Source: Flavobacterium marginilacus
GTDB lineage: Bacteria > Bacteroidota > Bacteroidia > Flavobacteriales > Flavobacteriaceae
Length of the DNA: 64,000 nucleotides
Direction: 5' to 3'
NCBI RefSeq assembly: GCF_026870155.1
Contig: NZ_CP113975.1
Location: 4,092,001 to 4,156,000 of the forward strand
The notes under the pieces are model-generated. The model saw only the letters and a program-made list of their open reading frames with translations. It was not told the DNA's origin and did no database searches. Shown here piece by piece: positions 9,132-17,501 of this stretch (positions are counted from its first letter, which is position 1; each line of letters starts with the position of its first letter). A program made the translations under genes and the position numbers.

Positions 9132-10580
9132 ATGACTAACATGGATTTATACGAAAAAGAGGTTTTGTTACAAGCCGACAGAAGACGTTCAGGAATAGAA
9201 TTAATTAAAATCATCAGCGATTTATGGTATGAAAAATCCATAGAACTGGTTTTGTTCCGCAATGAGTTAATAGACCGAAATGTAAGCGAGATTATCAACC
9301 TGCATGAATACGCAGCTAAATTTGTAGGCAAACCCATTTCAGTTTCCGATTCTGTAGAAATCGCTAATGTAATTTTGACTTTAGATTTACCCCCGTCCAA
9401 ATTAGACATTGGTAAACTGACTTACGAATACCGGCTAGAAGACGAAAAATACCCAGATGTCAGACATTTTGTTTTACATAAATTAAAAAAGGCAAAATCA
9501 TCCAAAGAAATAAAACCAAAAGATGTTGTCCTTTATGGTTTTGGCCGTATCGGACGATTATTAGCGCGGGAACTCATGTCCCGAACTGGCAAAGGACAGC
9601 AGTTGCGCCTGAGAGCCATTGTAACCAGAGACAAAAACGATGCAAACAGTTTAGAGAAAAGAGCTTCGCTATTGCGTTACGACTCCATTCACGGCGATTT
9701 TCAAGGATCGGTTATTGCCGATGCAGCCAACAATGCCCTGATCATCAACGGCACAACCGTTCATGTCATTACCGCAAACACTCCCGAAGAAATTGACTAT
9801 ACCCACTACGGAATTGACAAAGCCCTTGTCATTGATAACACAGGTGCTTTCACAACCAAAGAAGCTCTGAGCCGTCACCTGGCTTCCAAAGGAGTTGCCA
9901 AAGTATTGCTTACTGCTCCTGGAAAAGGAATCCCAAACATCGTTCACGGTGTCAATCAAAACGAATACAATCCAGATGAAATCGACATTTTCTCTGCTGC
10001 TTCCTGCACGACCAATGCCATTACTCCAATTCTAAAAGCAATTGAAGATACTCTGGGCGTTGCAAAAGGACACTTAGAAACGATTCACGCCTACACAAAC
10101 GACCAGAATCTTGTCGATAACATGCACAACAAATACCGCCGTGGCAGAGCGGCCGCACTAAACATGGTTATTACCGAAACAGGTGCCGGTTCCGCTGTTG
10201 CCAAAGCCTTACCATCATTGGAAGGTAAACTAACCTCAAACGCGATACGTGTTCCGGTTCCGAACGGTTCTTTGGTGGTGCTGAATCTGGAAGTAAACAC
10301 CGAAACCTCGGTAGAAGCCATCAACGCCATCATGAAAAAATACGCCCTAGAAGGCGAATTGGTAGAGCAGATCAAATATTCGCTGAATAACGAATTAGTG
10401 TCTTCGGATATAGTGGGAACCTCAGCACCATCTATCTACGACAGCAGCGCCACCATCGTTTCCAAAGACGGAAAAAACATAGTTCTTTATATTTGGTATG
10501 ACAACGAATACGGCTACAGCCATCAGGTCATCCGGCTTGCTAAATACATTGCCAAAGTAAGACGATTCACTTATTACTAG
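9132..10580 (+). CDS. gap: Glyceraldehyde-3-phosphate dehydrogenase, long form
   Basis: Glycolytic/gluconeogenic enzyme, NAD(P)-dependent. The 482-aa product carries a helical N-terminal extension of about 130 residues before the Rossmann entry VVLYGFGRIGRLLARE; classical GAPDH is about 335 aa. The catalytic cysteine is Cys292 in SAASCTTNAITP, and the following HLETIHAYTNDQNLVD, AALNMVITETGAGSAVAKALP and C-terminal WYDNEYGYSHQVIRL are canonical. The extension is seen in flavobacterial GAPDH proteins as far as I recall, so it is not a fusion error. An alternative start three codons downstream is possible. Confidence 0.95.
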   Translation: MTNMDLYEKEVLLQADRRRSGIELIKIISDLWYEKSIELVLFRNELIDRNVSEIINLHEYAAKFVGKPISVSDSVEIANVILTLDLPPSKLDIGKLTYEYRLEDEKYPDVRHFVLHKLKKAKSSKEIKPKDVVLYGFGRIGRLLARELMSRTGKGQQLRLRAIVTRDKNDANSLEKRASLLRYDSIHGDFQGSVIADAANNALIINGTTVHVITANTPEEIDYTHYGIDKALVIDNTGAFTTKEALSRHLASKGVAKVLLTAPGKGIPNIVHGVNQNEYNPDEIDIFSAASCTTNAITPILKAIEDTLGVAKGHLETIHAYTNDQNLVDNMHNKYRRGRAAALNMVITETGAGSAVAKALPSLEGKLTSNAIRVPVPNGSLVVLNLEVNTETSVEAINAIMKKYALEGELVEQIKYSLNNELVSSDIVGTSAPSIYDSSATIVSKDGKNIVLYIWYDNEYGYSHQVIRLAKYIAKVRRFTYY

Positions 10581-10667
10581 CCAAACCAATTGCAGGCTGG
10601 AAAGTGCTCTTTTAGTTTTAATTTTAGTTTTTTAGATAATAAAATCATCCCAGCCTGTGTGCTATCG

Positions 10668-10704
10668 AAATCCGTCTCGTTCCAGTAACTTGACGGATTT
10701 TTTT
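10668..10704 (+). terminator. Rho-independent terminator after GAPDH
   Basis: AATCCGTC (10669-10676) and GACGGATT (10692-10699) followed by seven T. A second, looser pair (GCAGGCTGG near 10591, CCAGCCTGTG near 10650) precedes it. Confidence 0.7.
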
Positions 10705-10860
10705 ACTTTCTAAAACCTGAATTCTTTACTCTAAAATCTGCAGTATACAATTACTTTGGGCGTGACACGGTAGGAACTTTAAAATAAAAAGTAACTTATT
10801 AATAAAAACCTTTTATTCATTGCTTAACTATTTTTATTATTTTCACAAAATATAATACGC

Positions 10861-10970
10861 TATTGTAGTTGCGTCAAGCTGCTTATTTTTGGGCAGTTAT
10901 ATGTAACTGTATAGCGTATATTTAAAAGTTGGCAGCAAGTGTTCGACCCTATAATAACTGAACGTTATGA
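10861..10970 (+). repeat. Left boundary of the cassette array, attC- or attI-like half site
   Basis: This segment ends in GAACGTTATGA, the same GAACGTTA that closes the attC-like sites downstream. The start codon of the first cassette gene (10967) lies inside it. Upstream are ATACGCTAT...ATAGCGTAT arms, an inner CAGTTATATGTAACTG palindrome, and GGCAGCAAG near 10931, similar to the TAGCAAG arm of the other sites. It does not align over its full length with them, so it may be a degenerate attC, an attI remnant or an unrelated junction. Confidence 0.35.
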
Positions 10971-12223
10971 CTAATAAAGAACTAAATCAGAAAGTCGCGA
11001 AGGCGACTGATGTCGAATGGCACAAAAATGTAGAAGAAACTTTTAATTTTTCACCTATAGAAATAGTTCAAACTATCAAAGGTGTTAGTGCAATTTATCA
11101 GTACGTAAATCAACAAATAAAAGGTTGGGAAAAATTTGGTGAACCTCTGCCTGACGAATTTATTGCTAGTAAAAATTATTTTATAAATATTCAAACTCAA
11201 ATAATTCAGTTCGTAAATAATTATAGCGAATCTGAAGTCACAAATTTGCAACATTATTGGACTTCAGTAAGAGAACAAGTTAATGCAATAAATAGAAAAC
11301 CTTTGCCTTATAATTCCGCACAGACTGAATTTCTAATTAATCTTTACCGAGAATCACCAACTTATTTTCTTGGTGCATACAACACCCTAGTTGGTAAAAA
11401 CTACAATGTTAATACAAGAGAGTTATTATACGGTGCAATTTTAGCTTATGAATTCACATTACAAGACAGAACAGGAATTGCTAATAGAAAAAATGCCGAA
11501 CAAAAGTCAATCTCAAAACTAAAAAGTGATTTTCAAAAATATATTTCAGAATCTGGAAAAGAAGTAATCGAGCATATAAAAAATACTAATGATAAATATG
11601 ACGAGTATGCCGCACAAATTGACGAATTAAAAACAGAAAAGGAAACGTTATTTGACGAATGGTTTGAAAACACAAAAAATGAAGAATGGAAAAAATGGTA
11701 TGATGAAAAATTAGAGAAACTTCAAAAATTAGAAGAAACCTATGAAACTAAATTAAAGCTTGAGAAACCGGCAAAGTATTGGCAAAAAAAATCAACGCTT
11801 TATTATGGTCAAGGCGAAAAGGCTAAAGACCTTTTGATTAAAATAGTTGTTGCAGCTTCAGTTTTTTTAGCCTTAATATTAATTATTTCACCTGATTGGA
11901 TTTTTATGCACGTCTTTAATGGAAACTCAACTGCAATTATAAGATGGTCATTAGTGTTTATAACACTATTAACATTAATTGCATTTACTATTAAAGCTGT
12001 AGCAAAATATATGTTCAGTTCATATCATTTAGCACGAGATGCAGAAGAGAGACACACTTTAACCTTTTTCTATCTTGCATTATTGAGAGATACAGAAGTT
12101 AAAGATGAAGATAGAAAACTAATTCTGCAATCACTATTTAGCAGAGTTGAAACTGGCTTATTAAAAGAAGATTCATCTCCAACAATGCCAAATGATATAG
12201 TTAGTAAATTTCTATCTAAATAA
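10967..12223 (+). CDS. Cassette gene 1: DUF6161-like coiled-coil membrane protein
   Basis: A 418-aa product of unknown function. Residues 1-190 are mostly helical. About 190-275 form a highly charged coiled coil (KLEKLQKLEETYETKLKLEK). Two membrane helices follow at about 288-310 and 322-345, then a cytoplasmic-looking tail with SSYHLARDAEERHTL and FFYLALLRD. This tail after a membrane pair is, to my recollection, the hallmark of DUF6161. The ATG lies within the GTTATG junction, so the cassette carries essentially no 5' UTR of its own. Followed by the attC-like site that the group II intron interrupts. Confidence 0.75.
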   Translation: MTNKELNQKVAKATDVEWHKNVEETFNFSPIEIVQTIKGVSAIYQYVNQQIKGWEKFGEPLPDEFIASKNYFINIQTQIIQFVNNYSESEVTNLQHYWTSVREQVNAINRKPLPYNSAQTEFLINLYRESPTYFLGAYNTLVGKNYNVNTRELLYGAILAYEFTLQDRTGIANRKNAEQKSISKLKSDFQKYISESGKEVIEHIKNTNDKYDEYAAQIDELKTEKETLFDEWFENTKNEEWKKWYDEKLEKLQKLEETYETKLKLEKPAKYWQKKSTLYYGQGEKAKDLLIKIVVAASVFLALILIISPDWIFMHVFNGNSTAIIRWSLVFITLLTLIAFTIKAVAKYMFSSYHLARDAEERHTLTFFYLALLRDTEVKDEDRKLILQSLFSRVETGLLKEDSSPTMPNDIVSKFLSK

Positions 12224-12238
12224 AAACACCAGCTGCCA

Positions 12239-12885
12239 ATCGAGTAGACGGCTCCGCCCCAAACGGAACGGAGTGCGCCTCTCACACCACCGAGCGTACG
12301 GATCACGTACTCGGCGGTTCGCAAATCATCATCCAAAAGCTCTTTACACCTTTTGGGCTATCCATAATTTACTTTAAGATTAGGCTAAGTAAACTTTCAT
12401 AATCGAATTTCTTGGAGATTTGCGTTCAGTCCTTCCTTGTTTGTGAGTCCTGTGCGGTATCTATTCGCAACTCGTTGCCCCAAGTACTATGACCTCTGCT
12501 GACTTCTCTTTCTAATGTTCTCGACATTTAAGAGACCTCCCCTGGTAAGAGCTTTTTCCTTCATCCAATTCCTGCGCCATCTACAAATCAACGATTTTGG
12601 TAATCTTCGGACGTTGCGTTGGTGTGGACGCTTATCCTCGCTGACTTGCCTCCTATGACGTTTCTGTTCGTCAGTACCGGATTTTGCCGTTTCGCTTCCT
12701 TCACTGCATACCTCACGGTAAACCAGCTTGCGACGTACTAATGGTTCGGGTTTTCAATCCGCCCATAAGGGACTTGCACCCTCTGGAAAAATAACACGCT
12801 GTAAGATTTGTTTTCTAATTGGAAATTTGTATTTTTCAATTTTTATCAAAGCTTACAGCGTGTGTCCTGCTCATGCAGGGCACAC
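12239..12885 (-). mobile_element. Group II intron without reverse transcriptase, inserted in an attC-like site
   Basis: Read on the minus strand. The 5' end GTGTGCCC lies at 12885. Domain I motifs follow, including CCAGAGGGTGCAAGTCCC near 12790 and GGTACTGACGAACAGAAACG near 12685. The usual pre-ORF segment AAGGACTGAACG is at about 12435. Domain V (about 12335-12300) has arms ACCGCCGAGUACG and CGUA(CG)CUCGGUGGU with the 2-base bulge and central G-U pair. Domain VI has a bulged A at 12245, 6-7 bases before the 3' end. About 100 bases sit where a ~1.8-kb RT/maturase ORF would be, so the RT is absent. Boundaries are inferred from these ends and from joining the flanks into an attC-like sequence. 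Class is not assigned. Confidence 0.85.
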
Positions 12886-13013
12886 ACACTTGCTACAATA
12901 GATTTGGGCATTTGGCTTAATTTAAAAATGGTCTTGTATTTGGGAAGTTTTGGCAAATCCGAAAATAAGGCTTAATTTAACCCCAAACCTCTTGTTGCAA
13001 GGGAACGTTATGC
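12886..13013 (+). repeat. attC-like site A (family 1), right part; left end separated by the intron
   Basis: Continues ACACTTGCTACAATAG (5' arm), GATTTGGGCA, the conserved centre ATGGTCTTGTATTTGGGAAG, GGCAAATCC, and the 3' arm CTCTTGTTGCAAGGGAACGTTATGC. Joining base 12238 to 12886 restores GCCAACACTTGCTAC, matching site D. The 5' arm CTTGCTACAA pairs with the 3' arm TTGTTGCAAG, as in an attC hairpin. It closes cassette 1 and opens cassette 2 at GTTATGC (13007-13013). Confidence 0.7.
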
Positions 13014-13036
13014 GTCAGCTTAAAAGACCGACAACT

Positions 13037-13768
13037 ATGAAATTTAACGAATCATCGTATTTGACCTTTTTAATCGCATTTGTTTTGACAGCTAGCTCAA
13101 ACTGCAACGGACAAAAAACTGTTAGTGCCATAGCTCAATATGCAGACAGTCTGCAAACAAATTTAAACATTGACAACCAAGTTAAAAAGGTAATAAAACT
13201 TGGTAATGATTTTGAAATTAAAGTTGGGAAGAAAGAAAATTTTGAAGGGGTTGAAACCTACACACTATTTTTCTTGACACATAAAAACAAACTACTTTTT
13301 CTTGACACATCATTAACGGAATATGAGTTTGAGGACAAGCTATATCCAATCATTAGACAACTTGACAAAGAAACCTTTGAAATATTAGTAGAAGTAAATG
13401 AACGACCAAATAAAAATTCCTTAAAATATTTTAAAGTGTATCGAGACAAAATAATTAGCACAGAAAAATTGCCGACATTTATTTCAAAAGCATCAAATCT
13501 TGACAAAGACGACAATTTGGAATTTGCTGGTTTTTGGGATTGGGGTGAAACTTGGGGCGACAAAGGCTCGTTGACAGCATACAACCCAATACTTTACTAT
13601 GAATTACGCCCAAACGGAATAACTTTGGACAGCACTTTGACAGTAAACAAAAACAAAGAAATTTATGGTGATTTTTATGGGTTCAAATACAATGAAAAAG
13701 TAGAAATCAAAACAAATGAAACAAAAAAACGTGAAAACGAAATTGACAGAATAAATGGGACAAAATAA
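13037..13768 (+). CDS. Cassette gene 2: exported protein of unknown function
   Basis: A 243-aa product from the chosen start; the open frame extends back to 12950, but that extension is translated attC sequence. It has a signal peptide (YLTFLIAFVLTASSNCNGQ). The Cys before the cut may be lipidated, though the lipobox is poor. The rest is soluble and rich in Lys/Asp: KLGNDFEIKVGKKENFEGVETYTLFFL, then LDKDDNLEFAGFWDWGETWGD, a calcium-like acidic and aromatic patch, then YELRPNGITLDST. I do not recognise a family. No promoter of its own is evident. Flanked by attC-like sites A and B. Confidence 0.7.
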   Translation: MKFNESSYLTFLIAFVLTASSNCNGQKTVSAIAQYADSLQTNLNIDNQVKKVIKLGNDFEIKVGKKENFEGVETYTLFFLTHKNKLLFLDTSLTEYEFEDKLYPIIRQLDKETFEILVEVNERPNKNSLKYFKVYRDKIISTEKLPTFISKASNLDKDDNLEFAGFWDWGETWGDKGSLTAYNPILYYELRPNGITLDSTLTVNKNKEIYGDFYGFKYNEKVEIKTNETKKRENEIDRINGTK

Positions 13769-13777
13769 AAGCCGAAC

Positions 13778-13911
13778 GCATAACAGCTACTACAACGGAT
13801 TTGGGCAATCGGCTTAATGTTTATAATGGTCTTGCAGTTGGGAAGTTTAGGCAAATCCGAAAATAAGGCTTAATTTAACCCCAAACCTCTTGTAGCAAGG
13901 GAACGTTAGCG
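13778..13911 (+). repeat. attC-like site B (family 1)
   Basis: A 134-base imperfect palindrome from GCATAAC (R''-like) to GTTAGCG (R'-like). The 5' arm GCTACTACAACGGATTTGGG opposes the 3' arm AACCCCAAACCTCTTGTAGC, and GGATTTG pairs with CAAATCC in the middle. It begins 9 bases after the stop of cassette gene 2. Centre and 3' arm are nearly identical to sites A and C. Confidence 0.75.
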
Positions 13912-13959
13912 GTTATTTTAGAAAAAAATCAGAAATGAATATTTACTAAATTAAGTAAA

Positions 13960-14508
13960 ATGAAATACAAAATTACTCAGATTTTTCTAATCATTAATAT
14001 TTGCCTTTTTCTAATATTTTTAATAGACTTAGTTGTTTTTTTCTTAACAGATAAATCCTTAAATGGTTATTTAACTGAAAGGTATATTTATTTTATTTCG
14101 TTGACACTTTCAATAATTTTTACCAAACTGAAAAAGAAATACAATTCAATAATTTTATTATTATTACTTATTTCGCCACTAATTTATATACTTAAAAGCG
14201 GTAAAATTGGAACAAGTGATGAAATCAAACTTAATGAAAAATATAGTTTGAGAGAAAGTATAAGTTTAGAAACTATGCCTGCAATAAGTCTGTATGAAAA
14301 TGGAAAAATTCTTGAAAAAGAAATTTCAAGATGGAATTCAAGAATCAGAATAAATAATACAGAATACAAAATTGCCGAGATTGATAGCGCTAAAATTATA
14401 GGTAGGATTAAAAGTAAAATACAAATAAAATTTTACAAAAATAATGTTATGGAAATAAACGAATTCGAAATCAAAAAAAAACAACCGCTAACCGCTAGTA
14501 AGCAATAG
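13960..14508 (+). CDS. Cassette gene 3: membrane protein of unknown function
   Basis: A 182-aa product. The first ~85 residues hold three or four hydrophobic segments (IFLIINICLFLIFLIDLVVFFL, YIYFISLTLSIIFT, IILLLLLISPLIYIL). The C-terminal ~90 residues are soluble and beta-rich (SLETMPAISLYENGKILEKEISRW, then NNTEYKIAEID). No family recognised. The stop codon lies inside the next attC-like site, which begins at 14486, so the last seven residues are encoded by attC sequence. This overlap is common in integron cassettes. Confidence 0.7.
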   Translation: MKYKITQIFLIINICLFLIFLIDLVVFFLTDKSLNGYLTERYIYFISLTLSIIFTKLKKKYNSIILLLLLISPLIYILKSGKIGTSDEIKLNEKYSLRESISLETMPAISLYENGKILEKEISRWNSRIRINNTEYKIAEIDSAKIIGRIKSKIQIKFYKNNVMEINEFEIKKKQPLTASKQ

Positions 14509-14617
14509 TCGGGAATTAGGCTTAATTTAAAAATGGTCTTGTATTTGGAAGTTTTGGCAAATCCGAAAATAAGGCTTAATTTAACCCCAAACCTCTTGTA
14601 GCAAGGGAACGTTAGGC
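14486..14617 (+). repeat. attC-like site C (family 1)
   Basis: 132 bases from CGCTAAC to GTTAGGC. Centre ATGGTCTTGTATTTGGAAG, GGCAAATCCG, AATAAGGCTTAATTTAACC and 3' arm CTCTTGTAGCAAGGGAACG match sites A and B. The 5' arm (CGCTAGTAAGCAATAG) is the most divergent. It overlaps the end of cassette gene 3. Confidence 0.75.
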
Positions 14618-14646
14618 AACATAATAACAAAAATCTACTAAAAATA

Positions 14647-15135
14647 ATGAATACATTTCAATTACCAGAAGTTTGGATTTCATCAATTGAACATCTAGAC
14701 AAAATGACTAAAATAAATTCTGAAAATAAATGGTGGAAACAAATTTTCGGTATTCAAAAAATTGATCCCAACTTTCCCCAAATTAAAACTTCTGGGTTTA
14801 GTTTTCCTGTAGCATATTTTTCAAAAGGACAAGTTAAAGTTATTCCAGAAAAATTAGAATACAGTGCGGAAATATTTGAAACGAAATCAAATATAAACTA
14901 TAAAAATATACAGGACAATTTAAATTTTGATTTAAAATTAGATCAAATCGATGAAATATCAATTTACAAATATCCAAAACCATATCTTGAAAAATTCAAT
15001 TATCCATGGGTAAGTTTAAAAATGAAAAATGGAAAAACAATTTTAATTTGTAGTGCCATGAAAATTGGACAAATTGAAAATGGGCTTAAAGAAACTGCAA
15101 CGTTATATCATTACATACAAAATTACGTCGCCTAA
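14647..15135 (+). CDS. Cassette gene 4: cytoplasmic protein of unknown function
   Basis: A 162-aa product with no signal or membrane segment. It contains WWKQIFGIQKIDPNFPQIKTSGFSF, a KGQVKVIPEKLEY segment and a C-terminal half reading like a small beta barrel (ISIYKYPKPYLEKFNYPWVSLKMKNGKTILIC). That would be compatible with a PH-like fold, but this is only an impression. The stop TAA is formed by the GCCTAAC box of site D. No own promoter is evident. Confidence 0.65.
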   Translation: MNTFQLPEVWISSIEHLDKMTKINSENKWWKQIFGIQKIDPNFPQIKTSGFSFPVAYFSKGQVKVIPEKLEYSAEIFETKSNINYKNIQDNLNFDLKLDQIDEISIYKYPKPYLEKFNYPWVSLKMKNGKTILICSAMKIGQIENGLKETATLYHYIQNYVA

Positions 15136-15260
15136 CACTTGCTACAAGAGATTTGAACAATTGGCATAATTTCAAAATGGTCTTGTATCTAATGATTTGG
15201 CAAATCCGAAAATAAGGCTTAATTTAACCCAAAACACGCTGTAATACCAGAACGTTAGCG
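15130..15260 (+). repeat. attC-like site D (family 1)
   Basis: 131 bases from a canonical-looking GCCTAAC (R'') to GTTAGCG (R'). The 5' arm ACTTGCTACAAGAGATTTG is the best match to the reverse complement of the 3' arms of A-C. Its own 3' arm is different (ACACGCTGTAATACCAGAACG), so D looks mosaic. The first box supplies the stop codon of cassette gene 4. Confidence 0.75.
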
Positions 15261-15317
15261 GTCAGGCTAAGCAGAAGCAGGAAAATTCATGAATCTAACA
15301 CAATTTTTAAGATAAAA

Positions 15318-16022
15318 ATGATATCAGATAAAAATTTAGCTCGTATAGCAGGCTTATGCTATTTAATTGTAATTGCAACAGGATTATTCTCCGAAGTGTT
15401 TGTAAGGCAAGCGTTAAAAGTTCCGAATGATGCTTTGGCTACTGCTCAAAACATTCAGACTCACGAAATGCTATTTCGTTGGGGTTTCGCAGCAGACATT
15501 GTCAACTTTGCAGTCGGTTTACCAACCATATTAATCATTTATTATTTTTTCAAACGTGTAAATAAATTATTGGTACAAATTGCATTGGCTTTTGTAATTA
15601 TCCAAACTGCAATTATTGCTGTTAATCTTCTCAATCAAATTTCTCCGCTTTTAATTTTAAGTAACGAAACTTATCTTAACACGTTCCATCCTAATCAGCT
15701 AGCCACACTTTCTTTGTTATCTTTAAATATTCAAGCACAAGGTTACGGAATTGGATTAGTGTTTTTTGGCTTTTACTGTTTAATAATCGGTTTTTTAATT
15801 TTCAAATCAAATTTACTGCCCAAAATATTGGGAGTGCTTTATGCAATAGCTGGTTTGTGTTACTTAATTAATAGTTTCACAATGTTTCTTTCCAAAGGAT
15901 TTGAAAATCCAATGTTTGTATATCTTGCCATACCAATTTTTATTGGCGAATTGTCATTGTGTTTGTGGCTGCTAATAAAAGGTATAGACACTTCAAAGTA
16001 TAAACAATCGAATGAAAATTAA
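15318..16022 (+). CDS. Cassette gene 5: DUF4386 family membrane protein
   Basis: A 234-aa integral membrane protein with about six helices. It opens with the DUF4386 signature RIAGLCYLIVIATGLFSEVFVR, followed by HEMLFRWGFAADIVNF, a helix IALAFVIIQTAIIAVN, and the closing LLPKILGVLYAIAGLCYLINS. Members are widespread and of unknown function. This is the only cassette product that clearly belongs to a large, well-distributed family. It is followed by a second type of repeat rather than a family-1 attC. Confidence 0.85.
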   Translation: MISDKNLARIAGLCYLIVIATGLFSEVFVRQALKVPNDALATAQNIQTHEMLFRWGFAADIVNFAVGLPTILIIYYFFKRVNKLLVQIALAFVIIQTAIIAVNLLNQISPLLILSNETYLNTFHPNQLATLSLLSLNIQAQGYGIGLVFFGFYCLIIGFLIFKSNLLPKILGVLYAIAGLCYLINSFTMFLSKGFENPMFVYLAIPIFIGELSLCLWLLIKGIDTSKYKQSNEN

Positions 16023-16056
16023 ACTAGAAAAATAGACCCCATAAAGAAGCCTGAAC

Positions 16057-16301
16057 TGCTAACAGCCTTTGCGCTATTGCTAATTTTGTGCAAGCCGTAC
16101 ACGTTTATCTTTCGCAAGAAAACTTATCTTAGCAGAAAATACGCAGTTCCGAAGCTCGCAACTGACGAGAAGCTGCGAGGCATCAGGCTGTGAAAAAACT
16201 AAGTCAAAAAGAGAAACTATTCGGATACCTGTCGGAAAAAAAATTCACACAGACAATTCTAAAAACCTCTTTTTGAGTTTATTCACAGACTGACGTTACA
16301 G
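16057..16301 (+). repeat. Family-2 palindromic cassette spacer E
   Basis: A 245-base repeat from TGCTAAC to GTTACAG. Its first half holds GCTAATTTTGTGCAAGCCGTACAC and a CTCGCA...TGCGAG stem. Its second half (16193-16301) is a long hairpin whose arms CAGGCTGTGAAAAAACT and AGTTTATTCACAGACTG pair, as do CAAAAAGAG and CTCTTTTTG. It ends GACTGACGTTA, sharing the GTTA end with family 1 but not the arm sequences. Confidence 0.7.
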
Positions 16302-16355
16302 GTAATGCATCCGTAGGACATAAGAAAATAAACGAAATATTTCAACCAAAAATTT

Positions 16356-16955
16356 ATGGATAATAATCTAGACGATTGGGATAAAAAACGGAAAGGTTAC
16401 TTATCAGTAGCTATAATTTGTTTCATTATTGGAGCGTATTTATTCATTAGAGTTCACAGTGGCAGTTACGTAATTAAATCATCAGACCTTAAAACTATTG
16501 AGAACTTAATAGCTTCCAACAAACCCAAATTTAAAGAAATTACTGGGAAACACGGTAGAAAATGGATCGAATTTAAATGTATTGAAAACAAATCTACTTT
16601 CAAAATTGCTGATTTTGATTATAGATGTGTCAACGATTATGAAGTAATAAATGAAATAAATGTTGGTGATACAATTTCAATTCAGATTTTAAAAGATGAT
16701 ATAAAAAAAATTGACACTGAAACAACTTGTGAAATTCATTCGCTTGTGAAAAATAAAAAAGAATATATAGACATTGAATGCAGAAACAATAAGGAAAATA
16801 AAGATTCAGAGAACGTATATATAATCTTATTTTCAGTGACTATAATGACTGGTGGAGTATATTGTTTCACCAAAAAACCGAAGTTTTTCGATGAAGTTGA
16901 TCCACGTGTTCCAATTTGGATTATAATAATAGTACTATTTTTTGTTCTACATTAA
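16356..16955 (+). CDS. Cassette gene 6: membrane protein of unknown function
   Basis: A 199-aa product. One membrane helix lies near the N-terminus (LSVAIICFIIGAYLFIRV). A soluble middle has four cysteines (EFKCIENKS, DYRCVND, TTCEIHS, IECRNNK), then two C-terminal helices (VYIILFSVTIMTGGVYCF and PIWIIIIVLFFVL). The middle repeats a short beta pattern and could be an extracytoplasmic or lumenal domain. No family recognised. It lies between family-2 repeats E and F. Confidence 0.65.
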   Translation: MDNNLDDWDKKRKGYLSVAIICFIIGAYLFIRVHSGSYVIKSSDLKTIENLIASNKPKFKEITGKHGRKWIEFKCIENKSTFKIADFDYRCVNDYEVINEINVGDTISIQILKDDIKKIDTETTCEIHSLVKNKKEYIDIECRNNKENKDSENVYIILFSVTIMTGGVYCFTKKPKFFDEVDPRVPIWIIIIVLFFVLH

Positions 16956-17123
16956 ATTACACAAAATAAGCACTACCTGTAACACGTGTCTATTGTACAA
17001 CTCAAAAACAAGTAATATTGGTCAAGAAACGCAAAACGCATAAACCATACTTAATTGATTTATGATATATTGCGAATTTGATATTTGTAAAAAGTAATCT
17101 AAATTAAACTAATAGTTAGTTGT
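16956..17123. other. Spacer between cassette gene 6 and family-2 repeat F
   Basis: Contains CCTGTAACACGTG near 16977 and TTGTACAAC near 16995, which is roughly complementary to GTTGTGCAAC near 17118. This could be a degraded attC of another type, but the match is short. No ORF seen. Confidence 0.3.
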
Positions 17124-17374
17124 GCAACAGCTACATAGGTTTCGCACAATTGCTAATTTTGTGCAAGCCGTACACGTTTATCTTTCGCAAGAAAACTTAT
17201 CTTAGCAGAAAATTAGCAGTTCCGAAGCTCGCAACTGACGAGAAGCAGCGAGGCCTCATGCTGTGAAAAAACTAAGTCAAAAAGAGAAACTATTCGGATA
17301 CCTGTCGGAAAAAAAATTCACACAGCCGATTCTCAGAGACTCTTTTTGAATTTATTCACAGACTGACGTTATGC
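17124..17374 (+). repeat. Family-2 palindromic cassette spacer F
   Basis: A near copy of repeat E over about 240 bases. It has the same TGCTAATTTTGTGCAAGCCG, CTTTCGCAAGAAAACTT, GCTCGCAACTGACGAGAAGC and hairpin CTGTGAAAAAACTAAG / TTTATTCACAGACTGAC. It ends in GTTATGC at 17368. The 5' border is uncertain; GCAACAG at 17124 takes the place of GCTAACAG in E. Confidence 0.7.
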
Positions 17375-17501
17375 ATAACCCCGTAAGCTAACGGCGGAAA
17401 AGCGAAAAAATGAAAGGAATTAATAAGAAAAAAAGTTTTGCAAACATTTGATTTATTGAACATTAATAAAACGTTAGTTAGAATTAGAAAAAACGCAAAC
17501 G

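Noticed and set aside
12070..12336. Minus-strand ORF of 88 codons
   Set aside because: It runs through domains V and VI of the group II intron into the antisense of cassette gene 1; no protein signature.
12239..12885. Retron non-coding RNA
   Set aside because: The domain V/VI structure with bulged A, and the GTGTG start, fit a group II intron; no msr/msd layout or adjacent RT.
12950..13036. N-terminal extension of cassette gene 2
   Set aside because: It is attC-like sequence read in frame; the signal peptide starts at 13037.
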